NCBI GenBank assembly: GCA_046757645.1
Contig: JBHHYS010000133.1
Span: 1-5,109 of the forward strand
Length of the DNA stretch: 5,109 bases
DNA from: JBHHYS01 sp046757645
Lineage (GTDB): Bacteria; Acidobacteriota; Terriglobia; Acidiferrales; 2-02-FULL-67-57
Direction of reading: 5' to 3'
Part shown: one piece after another, positions 1-5,109 of the stretch
Layout of the letters: every line of letters starts with the position of its first letter
Position numbering within the stretch: position 1 is the stretch's first letter
Made by a program: the position numbers and the translations under genes
Notes under the pieces: model-generated
Database searches by the model: none
Seen by the model: the letters and a program-made list of their open reading frames with translations, nothing else
What the model was told of the DNA's origin: nothing

Positions 1-1855
1 ACAAGTCCACTTCGTCGGCCCGCTGGCCCTTGACCGCGGACTGCACCGCTGAATTCATAAGTAACTCAGCCAAGTGGTGCGTGGCTTGATTTAATTCCTC
101 AATGCGCTCCCGAATCAGCTTGTAGTTGTCTCCCTTCATCGCCTCCTGCAAGGCCGCCCGGGCCCGCTCGACGCGCTGGCGCTCTTCGGGGGTCAGCTCC
201 TGCGCTTGCTCCTCGGCCAGGGCGCGCGCGGTGGCGCGCAGCACGGTGTCGGCTTCGTTGCGGGCGCCGACCAATTGGGTAGCGGCAAAGTCGGCTTCCG
301 CATACTCGATCGACTCCAGAATCATCCCTTCCACCTGCTCGTCGGTCAAGCCGTAGCTGGGCTTGACCTCGACCCAGCGCTCCTCGCCGGTGCGCAGATC
401 CCGCGCACTCACGCTGAGAATGCCGTTGGCGTCAATGAGGAACTTGACCTCGATGCGCGCCAGGCCGGCGGGTTGGGGGGGAACCTTCAGGGTGAAGCGT
501 GCCAGGCTGCGACAATCTTTCACCAGTTCCCGCTCGCCTTGCACCACGTGGATGTCCACCCCGGTCTGGTTGTCGGCATAGGTGGTGAACATTTCCGTGG
601 CGCTGGCCGGGATGGTGGCGTTGCGGGGAATGATCTTGGCGACGGCGCCGCCCATGGTTTCGATGCCCAGCGAAAGCGGGGTGACGTCCAGCAGCAGCAT
701 GTCGCGCACGCCGCCTTCCAGGATGTTGGCCTGCAGGGCGGCGCCCAGCGCCACCACTTCGTCGGGGTTGAGTTCGCAGTGGGGTTTGCGCCCGAAAAGC
801 TCCGCCACCCGGCGGCGCACCCGGGGCAGGCGGGTCGAACCCCCGACCAGCACCACCTCATCGATTTGCTCGGGCTTCAGCCCCGCGTCCCTCAGGGCTT
901 GCTTGCAGGGGCCTACGGTGCGCTCGATGATGGGCGCGATCCAACTCTCAAATTCCGCTCGGGTCAACCCGCGGCGGTAGGGGCCTTTTCCGGGCAGGGC
1001 GAAGCGGATGCTGGTCTCCTCTCGCTCGGAGATCTCGTGCTTGGCGGCGATCAGGGTCTTGCGCAGGCTTTGATAGAGATCCAGGTCTTCCGCTACTTCC
1101 AGCCGGAATTGTTCGCGGATCTCCGCGCGGATTTTCTCCGCCAGCAGGTTGTCAATGTCATCCCCGCCCAGGTGGGTGTCACCGTTGGTGGCCAGGACTT
1201 GGAACAGGCCTTCCTCCAATTTCAGCAGGGAGATGTCGAAGGTGCCGCCCCCCAGGTCGTAGACGGCGATCACCGCCCGCTGGTGTTTGTCCAAGCCATA
1301 GGCCAGGGAGGCCGCGGTGGGCTCGTTCACCAGCCGCTCCACCTCCAGGCCGGCGATCCGCCCCGCGTCTTTGGTGGCTTGGCGCTGGGCGTCGTTGAAG
1401 TAGGCGGGCACGGTGATGACCGCCCGCGACACGCCGTCGCCGAAAAATTTCTCCGCCCGGCGCTTCAGCTCCCGCAGGATAAACGCGGAAATTTCCGGCG
1501 GGGTGAATACCTTCGCGCCCGAGGCGGGCGACCCGAGTTGAATCTTGATCACCGCCTGGCTGTCCGGCGCCACCCGGAAGGGGAAAAGCTTCAGCTCGTC
1601 GCGCACATCTTCAATCCCCTTGCCCATCAAGCGCTTGACCGAATAGACCGTGCGCGCCGGTCCCGCTTTGCGGGACAGCCGTTCCTTGGCGGGCCAACCC
1701 ACTACCAGGGCGCCGTCGGGGTCGAGCGAGACCACCGAGGGCAGCAGCGTCCTGCCTTCCTGGTCGGGGATGCACTGCGGCTGGCGGGTGCCGGCCTCCG
1801 TGTAGGCCACCAGGCTGTACGTGGTGCCCAAGTCGATTCCGACGATTCGTGCCAT
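1..1855 (-). CDS. hscA: Fe-S cluster assembly Hsp70 chaperone HscA (3' end cut by window edge)
   Basis: Specialised Hsp70 that, with HscB, acts in the cytoplasm on cluster-loaded IscU and uses ATP to drive cluster transfer. The frame stays open for 618 codons to the left edge. The ATPase domain shows GIDLGTTYS (residues 6-14), the lysine of SVKRLMG (K74), VYDLGGGTFD (198-207) and VVLVGGSTRLP (334-344). The interdomain linker DMLLLDVTPLSLG (385-397) leads into the substrate-binding beta domain, then a helical lid from about residue 500. E. coli HscA is 616 residues, and the last visible residues (ADEVDL) resemble the usual family ending, so only a few codons plus the stop are probably missing. 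ATG 1855 is fixed as the start by an in-frame TAG two codons upstream and by the typical MARIVGIDLG opening. Its ribosome site is modest: GGGAG at 12 nt, or AAGAG nearer. HscA rather than DnaK is inferred mainly from position after hscB and from the IscU LPPVK motif; I see no frameshift. Confidence 0.94.
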   Translation of the reverse strand, partial: MARIVGIDLGTTYSLVAYTEAGTRQPQCIPDQEGRTLLPSVVSLDPDGALVVGWPAKERLSRKAGPARTVYSVKRLMGKGIEDVRDELKLFPFRVAPDSQAVIKIQLGSPASGAKVFTPPEISAFILRELKRRAEKFFGDGVSRAVITVPAYFNDAQRQATKDAGRIAGLEVERLVNEPTAASLAYGLDKHQRAVIAVYDLGGGTFDISLLKLEEGLFQVLATNGDTHLGGDDIDNLLAEKIRAEIREQFRLEVAEDLDLYQSLRKTLIAAKHEISEREETSIRFALPGKGPYRRGLTRAEFESWIAPIIERTVGPCKQALRDAGLKPEQIDEVVLVGGSTRLPRVRRRVAELFGRKPHCELNPDEVVALGAALQANILEGGVRDMLLLDVTPLSLGIETMGGAVAKIIPRNATIPASATEMFTTYADNQTGVDIHVVQGERELVKDCRSLARFTLKVPPQPAGLARIEVKFLIDANGILSVSARDLRTGEERWVEVKPSYGLTDEQVEGMILESIEYAEADFAATQLVGARNEADTVLRATARALAEEQAQELTPEERQRVERARAALQEAMKGDNYKLIRERIEELNQATHHLAELLMNSAVQSAVKGQRADEVDL

Positions 1856-1947
1856 TCGCTACTCTTACTCCCTGCTTTCCGGGTGCCCAGCGGCAGAAGC
1901 GGCTGGGCTGAACTCACGGATCAAGGGTCGCGGGCCACGGGTCACTA
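1856..1947 (-). other. hscB-hscA intergenic spacer
   Basis: A 92-bp gap between the hscB stop and the hscA start. It holds a three-unit heptamer repeat next to the hscB stop and a GGGAG site (1868-1872) 12 nt before hscA. I see no terminator hairpin with a T-run and no convincing promoter, so hscA is most simply co-transcribed with hscB. Confidence 0.6.
1925..1945. repeat. Three tandem heptamers GGGYCRC
   Basis: On the plus strand three adjacent 7-bp units read GGGTCGC (1925-1931), GGGCCAC (1932-1938) and GGGTCAC (1939-1945). They differ only by transitions at the fourth and sixth bases. The array ends 2 bp before the hscB stop codon (1948-1950), inside the hscB-hscA spacer. The repetition is seen directly. 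Whether it is a genome-wide simple-repeat type or a chance local duplication cannot be told from this window. Confidence 0.7.
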
Positions 1948-2667
1948 CTATTCCTCCAGTTCGTCCGATACGTTGCGGACCAAGTTGCGGATATAGGAGT
2001 GGCGATTCAAAATTTCACTCATCGTCTCCAGGACGCGGCGGCGGGCGCCGGGGTCGCCGTTTGTCTCCACTAGGCGGTCCCACTCCCGGAACTGCGCCGT
2101 CAGCTCGCTCAGAACCCCTTCCAGCTTCTGCTGGAACGTCTCCCGAGCCTTCTCCAGTTGATGGCGCAACTCGGCCAACTCTGTGGCCGCGCTGCCCGAG
2201 TGCTTGGCCGTGCGCAGCTCTTCCAAGTATTCGTTCAACTCAAAGACCTCGGCCAGCAGGTCGGGGGGCGCCTGCTGCTTGACCTCGCCTTCGCGCCGCA
2301 CCCCTTCCCGCCCCAGCAGGTACTCGACCCGCGCCACCGGGTCGCGCAGCGTGCGGTAGGCATCATTCAAAATGGCTGTCTTCTCCAGGCTCAACTCGCG
2401 TTCGTAGGTCGAGGCGTGGTGGAAGTTGTCCGGGTGCAGCTTCCAGCTCAACTGGTGGAACTGCCGTTCGAGCCCGGCGGTGTCCAGGTCGAGCTTCTCC
2501 TCTCGTCCAAAGAAGCTGAAGTAGTCGGTGTTAGGGGGTTGCGGCTGGATTTTCCCGCAACTCGGGCAAAAGTGCAGGGTGTCAACCTCGGCCCGGCACT
2601 CCCAACAGGCCCGGGTGCTGCCCGTGGAGACGGGCTCGGTCTCGCCGGTTGTCGCGTTTTCCATCAT
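1948..2667 (-). CDS. hscB: Fe-S J-protein co-chaperone HscB with N-terminal tetracysteine module
   Basis: J-domain partner that delivers IscU to HscA and stimulates its ATPase. From ATG 2667 it is 239 residues. Order of parts: a tail of about 20 residues; a CWEC...CPSC pair (C21, C24, C34, C37) that looks like a small zinc-binding knuckle; a J domain from about NTDYFSFFG (46-54) with HPD at 78-80 and the ILNDAYRTLRDP helix (99-110); then a helical C-terminal domain whose LLAEVFELNEYLEEL (137-151) matches the IscU-binding helix of the family. E. coli HscB (171 aa) lacks the cysteine module; human HSCB has one. The C-terminal part is also longer than in E. coli. ATG 2667 (or the adjacent ATG 2664) is chosen because the frame can only be extended to a TTG lying inside a terminator stem. 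The ribosome site is weak (AAGAA at 8 nt). Confidence 0.93.
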   Translation of the reverse strand: MMENATTGETEPVSTGSTRACWECRAEVDTLHFCPSCGKIQPQPPNTDYFSFFGREEKLDLDTAGLERQFHQLSWKLHPDNFHHASTYERELSLEKTAILNDAYRTLRDPVARVEYLLGREGVRREGEVKQQAPPDLLAEVFELNEYLEELRTAKHSGSAATELAELRHQLEKARETFQQKLEGVLSELTAQFREWDRLVETNGDPGARRRVLETMSEILNRHSYIRNLVRNVSDELEE

Positions 2668-2705
2668 GATTACTGTTCTTAAGGTCGCCTTCCGAAGCCA
2701 CGCAC

Positions 2706-2737
2706 AAAAAGAGGCTGGCGATCCCGCCGCCAACCTC
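2706..2737 (-). terminator. Strong intrinsic terminator/attenuator between iscA and hscB
   Basis: Read on the minus strand, GAGGTTGGCG (2737-2728), a 7-nt loop GCGGGAT, and CGCCAGCCTC (2720-2711) form a 10-bp stem with a single G-U wobble. The stem is followed at once by TTTTT (2710-2706). This is the textbook arrangement of a Rho-independent terminator in the operon direction. No T-run follows in the plus direction, so it acts one way. It lies after the iscA stop and ends 38 bp before the hscB start, so it would reduce or stop read-through from iscRSUA into hscBA. The structure is seen; its strength in vivo is inferred. Confidence 0.8.
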
Positions 2738-2810
2738 GCCCCCGAGCGCCCTTGGCGACCAGCCCGTGCGGGCCAGAAATTTGCTTGGCAGAACCTCCCG
2801 GGCGCGTCGC

Positions 2811-3146
2811 CTAGGCCGAGAAAGAGGCGCCGCAGCCGCAGCCTTTGCCGGCGTTGGGGTTCTCAAAGACGAAACCCTGTTGCATCAGCTCGTTCTTGAA
2901 GTCGAGCACCGTCCCCGCCAGGTAGATCAGGCTTTTCGGGTCCACGAAGACGCGCACCCCATCGAATTCGAACACTTTGTCGCGGGCCGTGGGCTGCGAT
3001 TCGAAGCGCACGGCGTAGGTCAACCCGGAGCAGCCACCGCCCTGCACCGCCAGGCGCAGGCCGGCGGTGGGCGGGAACTGCTCCTGGCCCATCAGTTCGT
3101 GCACGCGGGCCACGGCGCGCTCGGTAAGTTGGACCATCGGTGCCAT
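2811..3146 (-). CDS. iscA: A-type Fe-S carrier/assembly protein IscA
   Basis: HesB/IscA-family protein that binds iron or an Fe-S cluster and passes it to target apoproteins. At 111 residues it is close to E. coli IscA (107). The three family cysteines are present with the right spacing: C39 in the GGGCSGLTY turn, then C103 and C105 in KGCGCG, giving C-x63-C-x-C. The NPNA stretch before the CGCG tail is also typical. The start is ATG 3146, since GGGAG lies 7 nt upstream. The frame extends to a TTG at 3188, but that start lacks a comparable ribosome site and would add 14 unconserved residues; ATG 3137 is a second, less likely choice. IscA is preferred over ErpA or SufA because of its place between iscU and hscB; sequence alone separates these poorly. 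It is followed by a terminator. Confidence 0.94.
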   Translation of the reverse strand: MAPMVQLTERAVARVHELMGQEQFPPTAGLRLAVQGGGCSGLTYAVRFESQPTARDKVFEFDGVRVFVDPKSLIYLAGTVLDFKNELMQQGFVFENPNAGKGCGCGASFSA

Positions 3147-3153
3147 TCTCTTG

Positions 3154-3158
3154 CTCCC
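3154..3158 (-). promoter_or_regulatory. iscA Shine-Dalgarno site (decides start)
   Basis: GGGAG on the minus strand sits 7 nt before ATG 3146. It favours that start over the upstream in-frame TTG at 3188 and over the internal ATG at 3137. Confidence 0.7.
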
Positions 3159-3203
3159 ATCCCGCGGGTTCGGGCTCGGTGAGGTCAATCCCGGCGCGGC
3201 TGC

Positions 3204-3629
3204 TTAGTTGGCCGAGGTGGTCTGTTCCGCTTCGCTGGGCTGCTCGGTGGGCCGCTTCTTGCGGTAGTCGGCGATGGCCGCCTTGATGGCGTCCTCCGCC
3301 AGCACCGAGCAGTGGATCTTCACCGGGGGCAGATTGAGCTCCTTGACGATCTGGGTGTTCTTGATCTTCAAGGCTTCCCCGACCGTCTTCCCCTTGACCC
3401 ACTCGGTAGCCAGCGACGAGCTGGCGATGGCTGACCCGCAGCCGAAGGTCTTGAACTTGGCGTCCTCAATGATGTCTGTCTGCGGGTTGATTTTCATCTG
3501 CAGCTTCATCACGTCGCCGCACTCGGGTGCGCCGACCAAGCCGGTGCCCACGCTGGGGTCGTCCTTGGGGAGGTTCCCGACGTTGCGCGGGTTCTTGTAG
3601 TGATCCAGCACCTTCTCGCTGTATGCCAT
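3204..3629 (-). CDS. iscU: Fe-S cluster scaffold protein IscU
   Basis: Scaffold on which a [2Fe-2S] cluster is assembled from IscS-derived sulfur before HscA/HscB-aided transfer. The protein is 141 residues and very close to E. coli IscU over residues 1-125, beginning MAYSEKVLDHYKNPRNVG. Ligand and active-site residues are present: C37 and D39 in APECGDV, C64 in FGCGSAIASS, H106 and C107 in KIHCSVLAEDA. The HscA recognition motif LPPVK is at 100-104. One residue is inserted near NPQTD (48-52) relative to E. coli. After YRKKR there is a polar tail of about 16 residues (RPTEQPSEAEQTTSAN), longer than in E. coli and without recognised function. ATG 3629 has AAGGAG 10 nt upstream (3640-3645). The gene starts 58 bp after iscS and lies 57 bp before iscA, consistent with co-transcription. 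Confidence 0.97.
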   Translation of the reverse strand: MAYSEKVLDHYKNPRNVGNLPKDDPSVGTGLVGAPECGDVMKLQMKINPQTDIIEDAKFKTFGCGSAIASSSLATEWVKGKTVGEALKIKNTQIVKELNLPPVKIHCSVLAEDAIKAAIADYRKKRPTEQPSEAEQTTSAN

Positions 3630-3687
3630 CGCTGATCCTCTCCTTCCCCGATAGGGGGTATTCGTGTCTCTTGAAACTCCGAAAGCG

Positions 3688-4908
3688 CTAGTCCGCCTGC
3701 CACTGCATCTTGCTCAAATCCACGCCCTCCTTGGCCATATCGTAGAGCGGGGAAAGTTCGCGCAGGCGGTCCACCGTCTCCGCCACGCGGTTCACCACGT
3801 AGTCCACCTCTTCCTCGGTGTTGAACCGGCCGAGGCCGAAGCGAATGGAGGTATGGGCCAGGTCTTCGCCTACCCCCAGCGCTTTGAGCACATAGCTGGG
3901 CTCCAGGGTGGCCGAGGTACACGCCGACCCGGAACTGACCGCCACGTCGTTGATGCCCATCAGCAGCGATTCGCCCTCCACGAAGGCGAAACTGACGTTC
4001 AAGTTGTGCGGCAGGCGGTGCTCCATGGAACCGTTGATATAGAGCTCGTCCAGCCGGCTGAAGAGGCTGTCCTTCAAGCGGTCGCGCAGCCCCCGCAGCC
4101 GCTCCATCTCCGTGGGCATCTCCTTTCGGGCGAGCTCGCAGGCAGTGCCGAAGCCCACGATGCTGGGCACGTTCAGGGTGCCCGAGCGCATGCCGCGCTC
4201 GTGGCCGCCGCCGTCAATGATGGGGGAAAGTTGCACGCGGGGGTTGCGCCGGCGGACGTAGAGCGCGCCCACCCCTTTGGGCCCGTACATCTTGTGAGCC
4301 GAGAGCGAAGCCAGGTCCACGTTGAACTTTTGCACGTCGAAGGGAATCTTGCCCACTGCCTGGGTGGCATCGGTGTGGAAGAGCACCTTGTGCTCCCGGG
4401 CGATCGTGCCAATCTCCTCGATGGGCTGCAGCACCCCGATCTCGTTATTGGCGTACATAATGGTGATCAGAATGGTTTTATCGCTGATGGCGGCACGGAG
4501 TTCGTCGAGGTCGATCAGGCCCTCTTTGTTCACGGGGAGGTAGGTGACCTGGCAGCCGTACTTCTCCAGGCGTTTACAGGTGTCGAGCACCGCCTTGTGC
4601 TCGATGGCCATGGTGATAATGTGGTTGCCCTTCTGAGCGTACATCTCCGCAACGCCTTTGATGGCCAGGTTGTCCGACTCGGTCGCCCCGGAGGTGAAGA
4701 TGATCTCCTTCGGGGTGGCGTTGATCAGGGCGGCGATCTGTGCCCGGGCGTTCTCCACCGCCTTCTCTGCCTGCCAGCCGAAGGCGTGGTTGCGGGAGGC
4801 GGCATTGCCAAACTCGGTGTTGAAGTAGGGCAGCATCGCCTCCACCACCCGCGGGTCCACCCGCGTGGTAGCGTGGTTGTCCATGTAAATCGGCAGCTTC
4901 AGCGCCAT
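3688..4908 (-). CDS. iscS: Cysteine desulfurase IscS
   Basis: PLP-dependent class V aminotransferase-fold enzyme that converts L-cysteine to alanine and passes the persulfide sulfur to IscU and other acceptors. It has 406 residues (E. coli: 404). Visible residues: H104 in EHKAVLDTC, D180 and Q183 in HTDATQAVG, the PLP-binding lysine K206 in SAHKMYGPKG, and the persulfide cysteine C330 in SSGSACTSATLEPSYV. The long mobile loop around C330 and the C-terminal PLYDMAKEGVDLSKMQW, which docks IscU, mark it as a group I IscS/NFS1 and not SufS or CsdA. The N-terminal DNHATTRVDPR wording differs from the DYSATTPVDPR of E. coli. ATG 4908 is supported by AAGGAG 9 nt upstream (4918-4923). It lies 67 bp after the Rrf2 regulator and 58 bp before iscU. 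No defect is seen. Confidence 0.98.
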   Translation of the reverse strand: MALKLPIYMDNHATTRVDPRVVEAMLPYFNTEFGNAASRNHAFGWQAEKAVENARAQIAALINATPKEIIFTSGATESDNLAIKGVAEMYAQKGNHIITMAIEHKAVLDTCKRLEKYGCQVTYLPVNKEGLIDLDELRAAISDKTILITIMYANNEIGVLQPIEEIGTIAREHKVLFHTDATQAVGKIPFDVQKFNVDLASLSAHKMYGPKGVGALYVRRRNPRVQLSPIIDGGGHERGMRSGTLNVPSIVGFGTACELARKEMPTEMERLRGLRDRLKDSLFSRLDELYINGSMEHRLPHNLNVSFAFVEGESLLMGINDVAVSSGSACTSATLEPSYVLKALGVGEDLAHTSIRFGLGRFNTEEEVDYVVNRVAETVDRLRELSPLYDMAKEGVDLSKMQWQAD

Positions 4909-4917
4909 CGTTGCTCT

Positions 4918-4923
4918 CTCCTT
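4918..4923 (-). promoter_or_regulatory. iscS Shine-Dalgarno site
   Basis: AAGGAG on the minus strand, 9 nt before ATG 4908. A strong site, in line with a highly expressed desulfurase. The surrounding 67-bp iscR-iscS gap shows no T-tailed hairpin, so read-through from the regulator gene is expected. Confidence 0.65.
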
Positions 4924-4975
4924 AAGAACCCCTCAACAAAATGCAACTCCCGATAACAGGCCCCATCCGACGATA

Positions 4976-5109
4976 CTAGACGTTGATTTCGGCAATGCTC
5001 AGGGCGCTGAGGGCGCTGACGATGCGGTCGTTCACCTTCCGCAGCGGCTCCTTCACCGTGCAGGTGGGCGTCTGCACGCACTCACCCCGCACCGTGGTGC
5101 AGGAGGTGA
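4976..5109 (-). CDS. Rrf2-family Fe-S regulator, IscR-like (5' part beyond window)
   Basis: The C-terminal 43 residues of a protein ending at TAG 4978-4976, too short for an ordinary ORF listing because the start lies outside. It shows C-x6-C-x5-C (visible-residue positions 3, 10 and 16) followed by a helix EPLRKVNDRIVSALSALSIAEI. That helix aligns without gaps to the region after C104 of E. coli IscR (HALWRDLSDRITGFLNNITLGEL). The three cysteines and the place directly before iscS identify a cluster-sensing Rrf2 regulator, probably controlling this operon. Differences: the first cysteine spacing is one residue longer than in E. coli, lysine replaces the ligand His107, and the tail after the last cysteine is 27 residues against about 58. 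The winged-helix DNA-binding part is not in the window, so I leave the symbol blank; iscR is the likely name. Confidence 0.82.
   Translation of the reverse strand, partial: TSCTTVRGECVQTPTCTVKEPLRKVNDRIVSALSALSIAEINV

Noticed and set aside
206..1996. A 596-codon open frame on the plus strand
   Set aside because: It is antisense to hscA in exact codon register, where stops arise only from sense TTA, CTA and TCA codons, which are rare in GC-rich genes. Long antisense frames over Hsp70 genes are a known artefact and have even been mislabelled as an NAD-glutamate dehydrogenase. The product shows no domain pattern of its own.
2667..2733. A longer hscB starting at TTG 2733
   Set aside because: The TTG falls inside the terminator stem, the added residues are unlike any HscB, and tandem ATGs at 2667 and 2664 give a normal start.
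2762..2773. Inverted repeat GCCC-GTGC-GGGC downstream of iscA
   Set aside because: A 4-bp stem with no T-run; common by chance in GC-rich DNA and overshadowed by the strong terminator nearby.
2158..3182. Two plus-strand open frames of 174 and 138 codons over hscB and iscA
   Set aside because: Both are in codon register with the minus-strand genes and have the same explanation.
2675..4928. The 10-mer GTTCTTAAGG occurs before both hscB and iscS
   Set aside because: The two copies are in opposite orientation relative to their genes (plus strand at 2675-2684, minus strand near 4919-4928), and the match is short. Chance is the simplest reading.
3664..4956. A 430-codon open frame on the plus strand
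   Set aside because: It lies opposite iscS in the same codon register. The iscS strand has all catalytic residues and a good ribosome site; this frame has neither a recognisable motif nor supporting signals.
4909..4975. Possible promoter or IscR operator in the iscR-iscS gap
   Set aside because: I could not find a credible -35/-10 pair or an IscR-type palindrome. The operator would be expected upstream of the regulator gene, outside the window.

Overview
The window holds one side of a GC-rich bacterial ISC (iron-sulfur cluster) operon. Every real gene is on the minus strand, so transcription runs from right to left. In transcription order it reads: the 3' end of an Rrf2/IscR-type regulator (cut by the right edge), iscS, iscU, iscA, hscB, and hscA (cut by the left edge within its last few codons). 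This is the classic iscRSUA-hscBA order. A ferredoxin gene (fdx) would be the usual next gene beyond the left edge, but it is not in view.

The genes form one pathway. IscS takes sulfur from cysteine, IscU is the scaffold where the cluster is built, and IscA is an A-type carrier. HscB (J-protein) and HscA (specialised Hsp70) release the cluster from IscU by recognising its LPPVK motif, which is intact here. The Rrf2 regulator probably adjusts expression to Fe-S demand. Gaps between genes are short (57, 58, 67 and 92 bp) except for 143 bp between iscA and hscB. That gap contains a very good intrinsic-terminator structure reading in the operon direction, so the unit may be split into a regulator/assembly half (iscR-S-U-A) and a chaperone half (hscB-hscA).

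Points that depart from the E. coli model are: the mid-operon terminator; an N-terminal four-cysteine (CxxC...CxxC) module on HscB, of the kind known from mitochondrial HSCB and absent from E. coli HscB; and a regulator tail with three cysteines but lysine where E. coli IscR has its cluster-ligating histidine. There is also a three-copy heptamer repeat just after the hscB stop codon.

Organism: high GC, strong Shine-Dalgarno sites before iscS, iscU and iscA, and IscS wording such as MDNHATTRVDPR suggest an Acidobacteriota or Myxococcota-like lineage. This is inference from memory of the families, not a database result. I see no mobile element, CRISPR array, RNA gene or unknown multi-gene system. 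The long plus-strand open frames are in-register antisense shadows of hscA, hscB, iscA and iscS.
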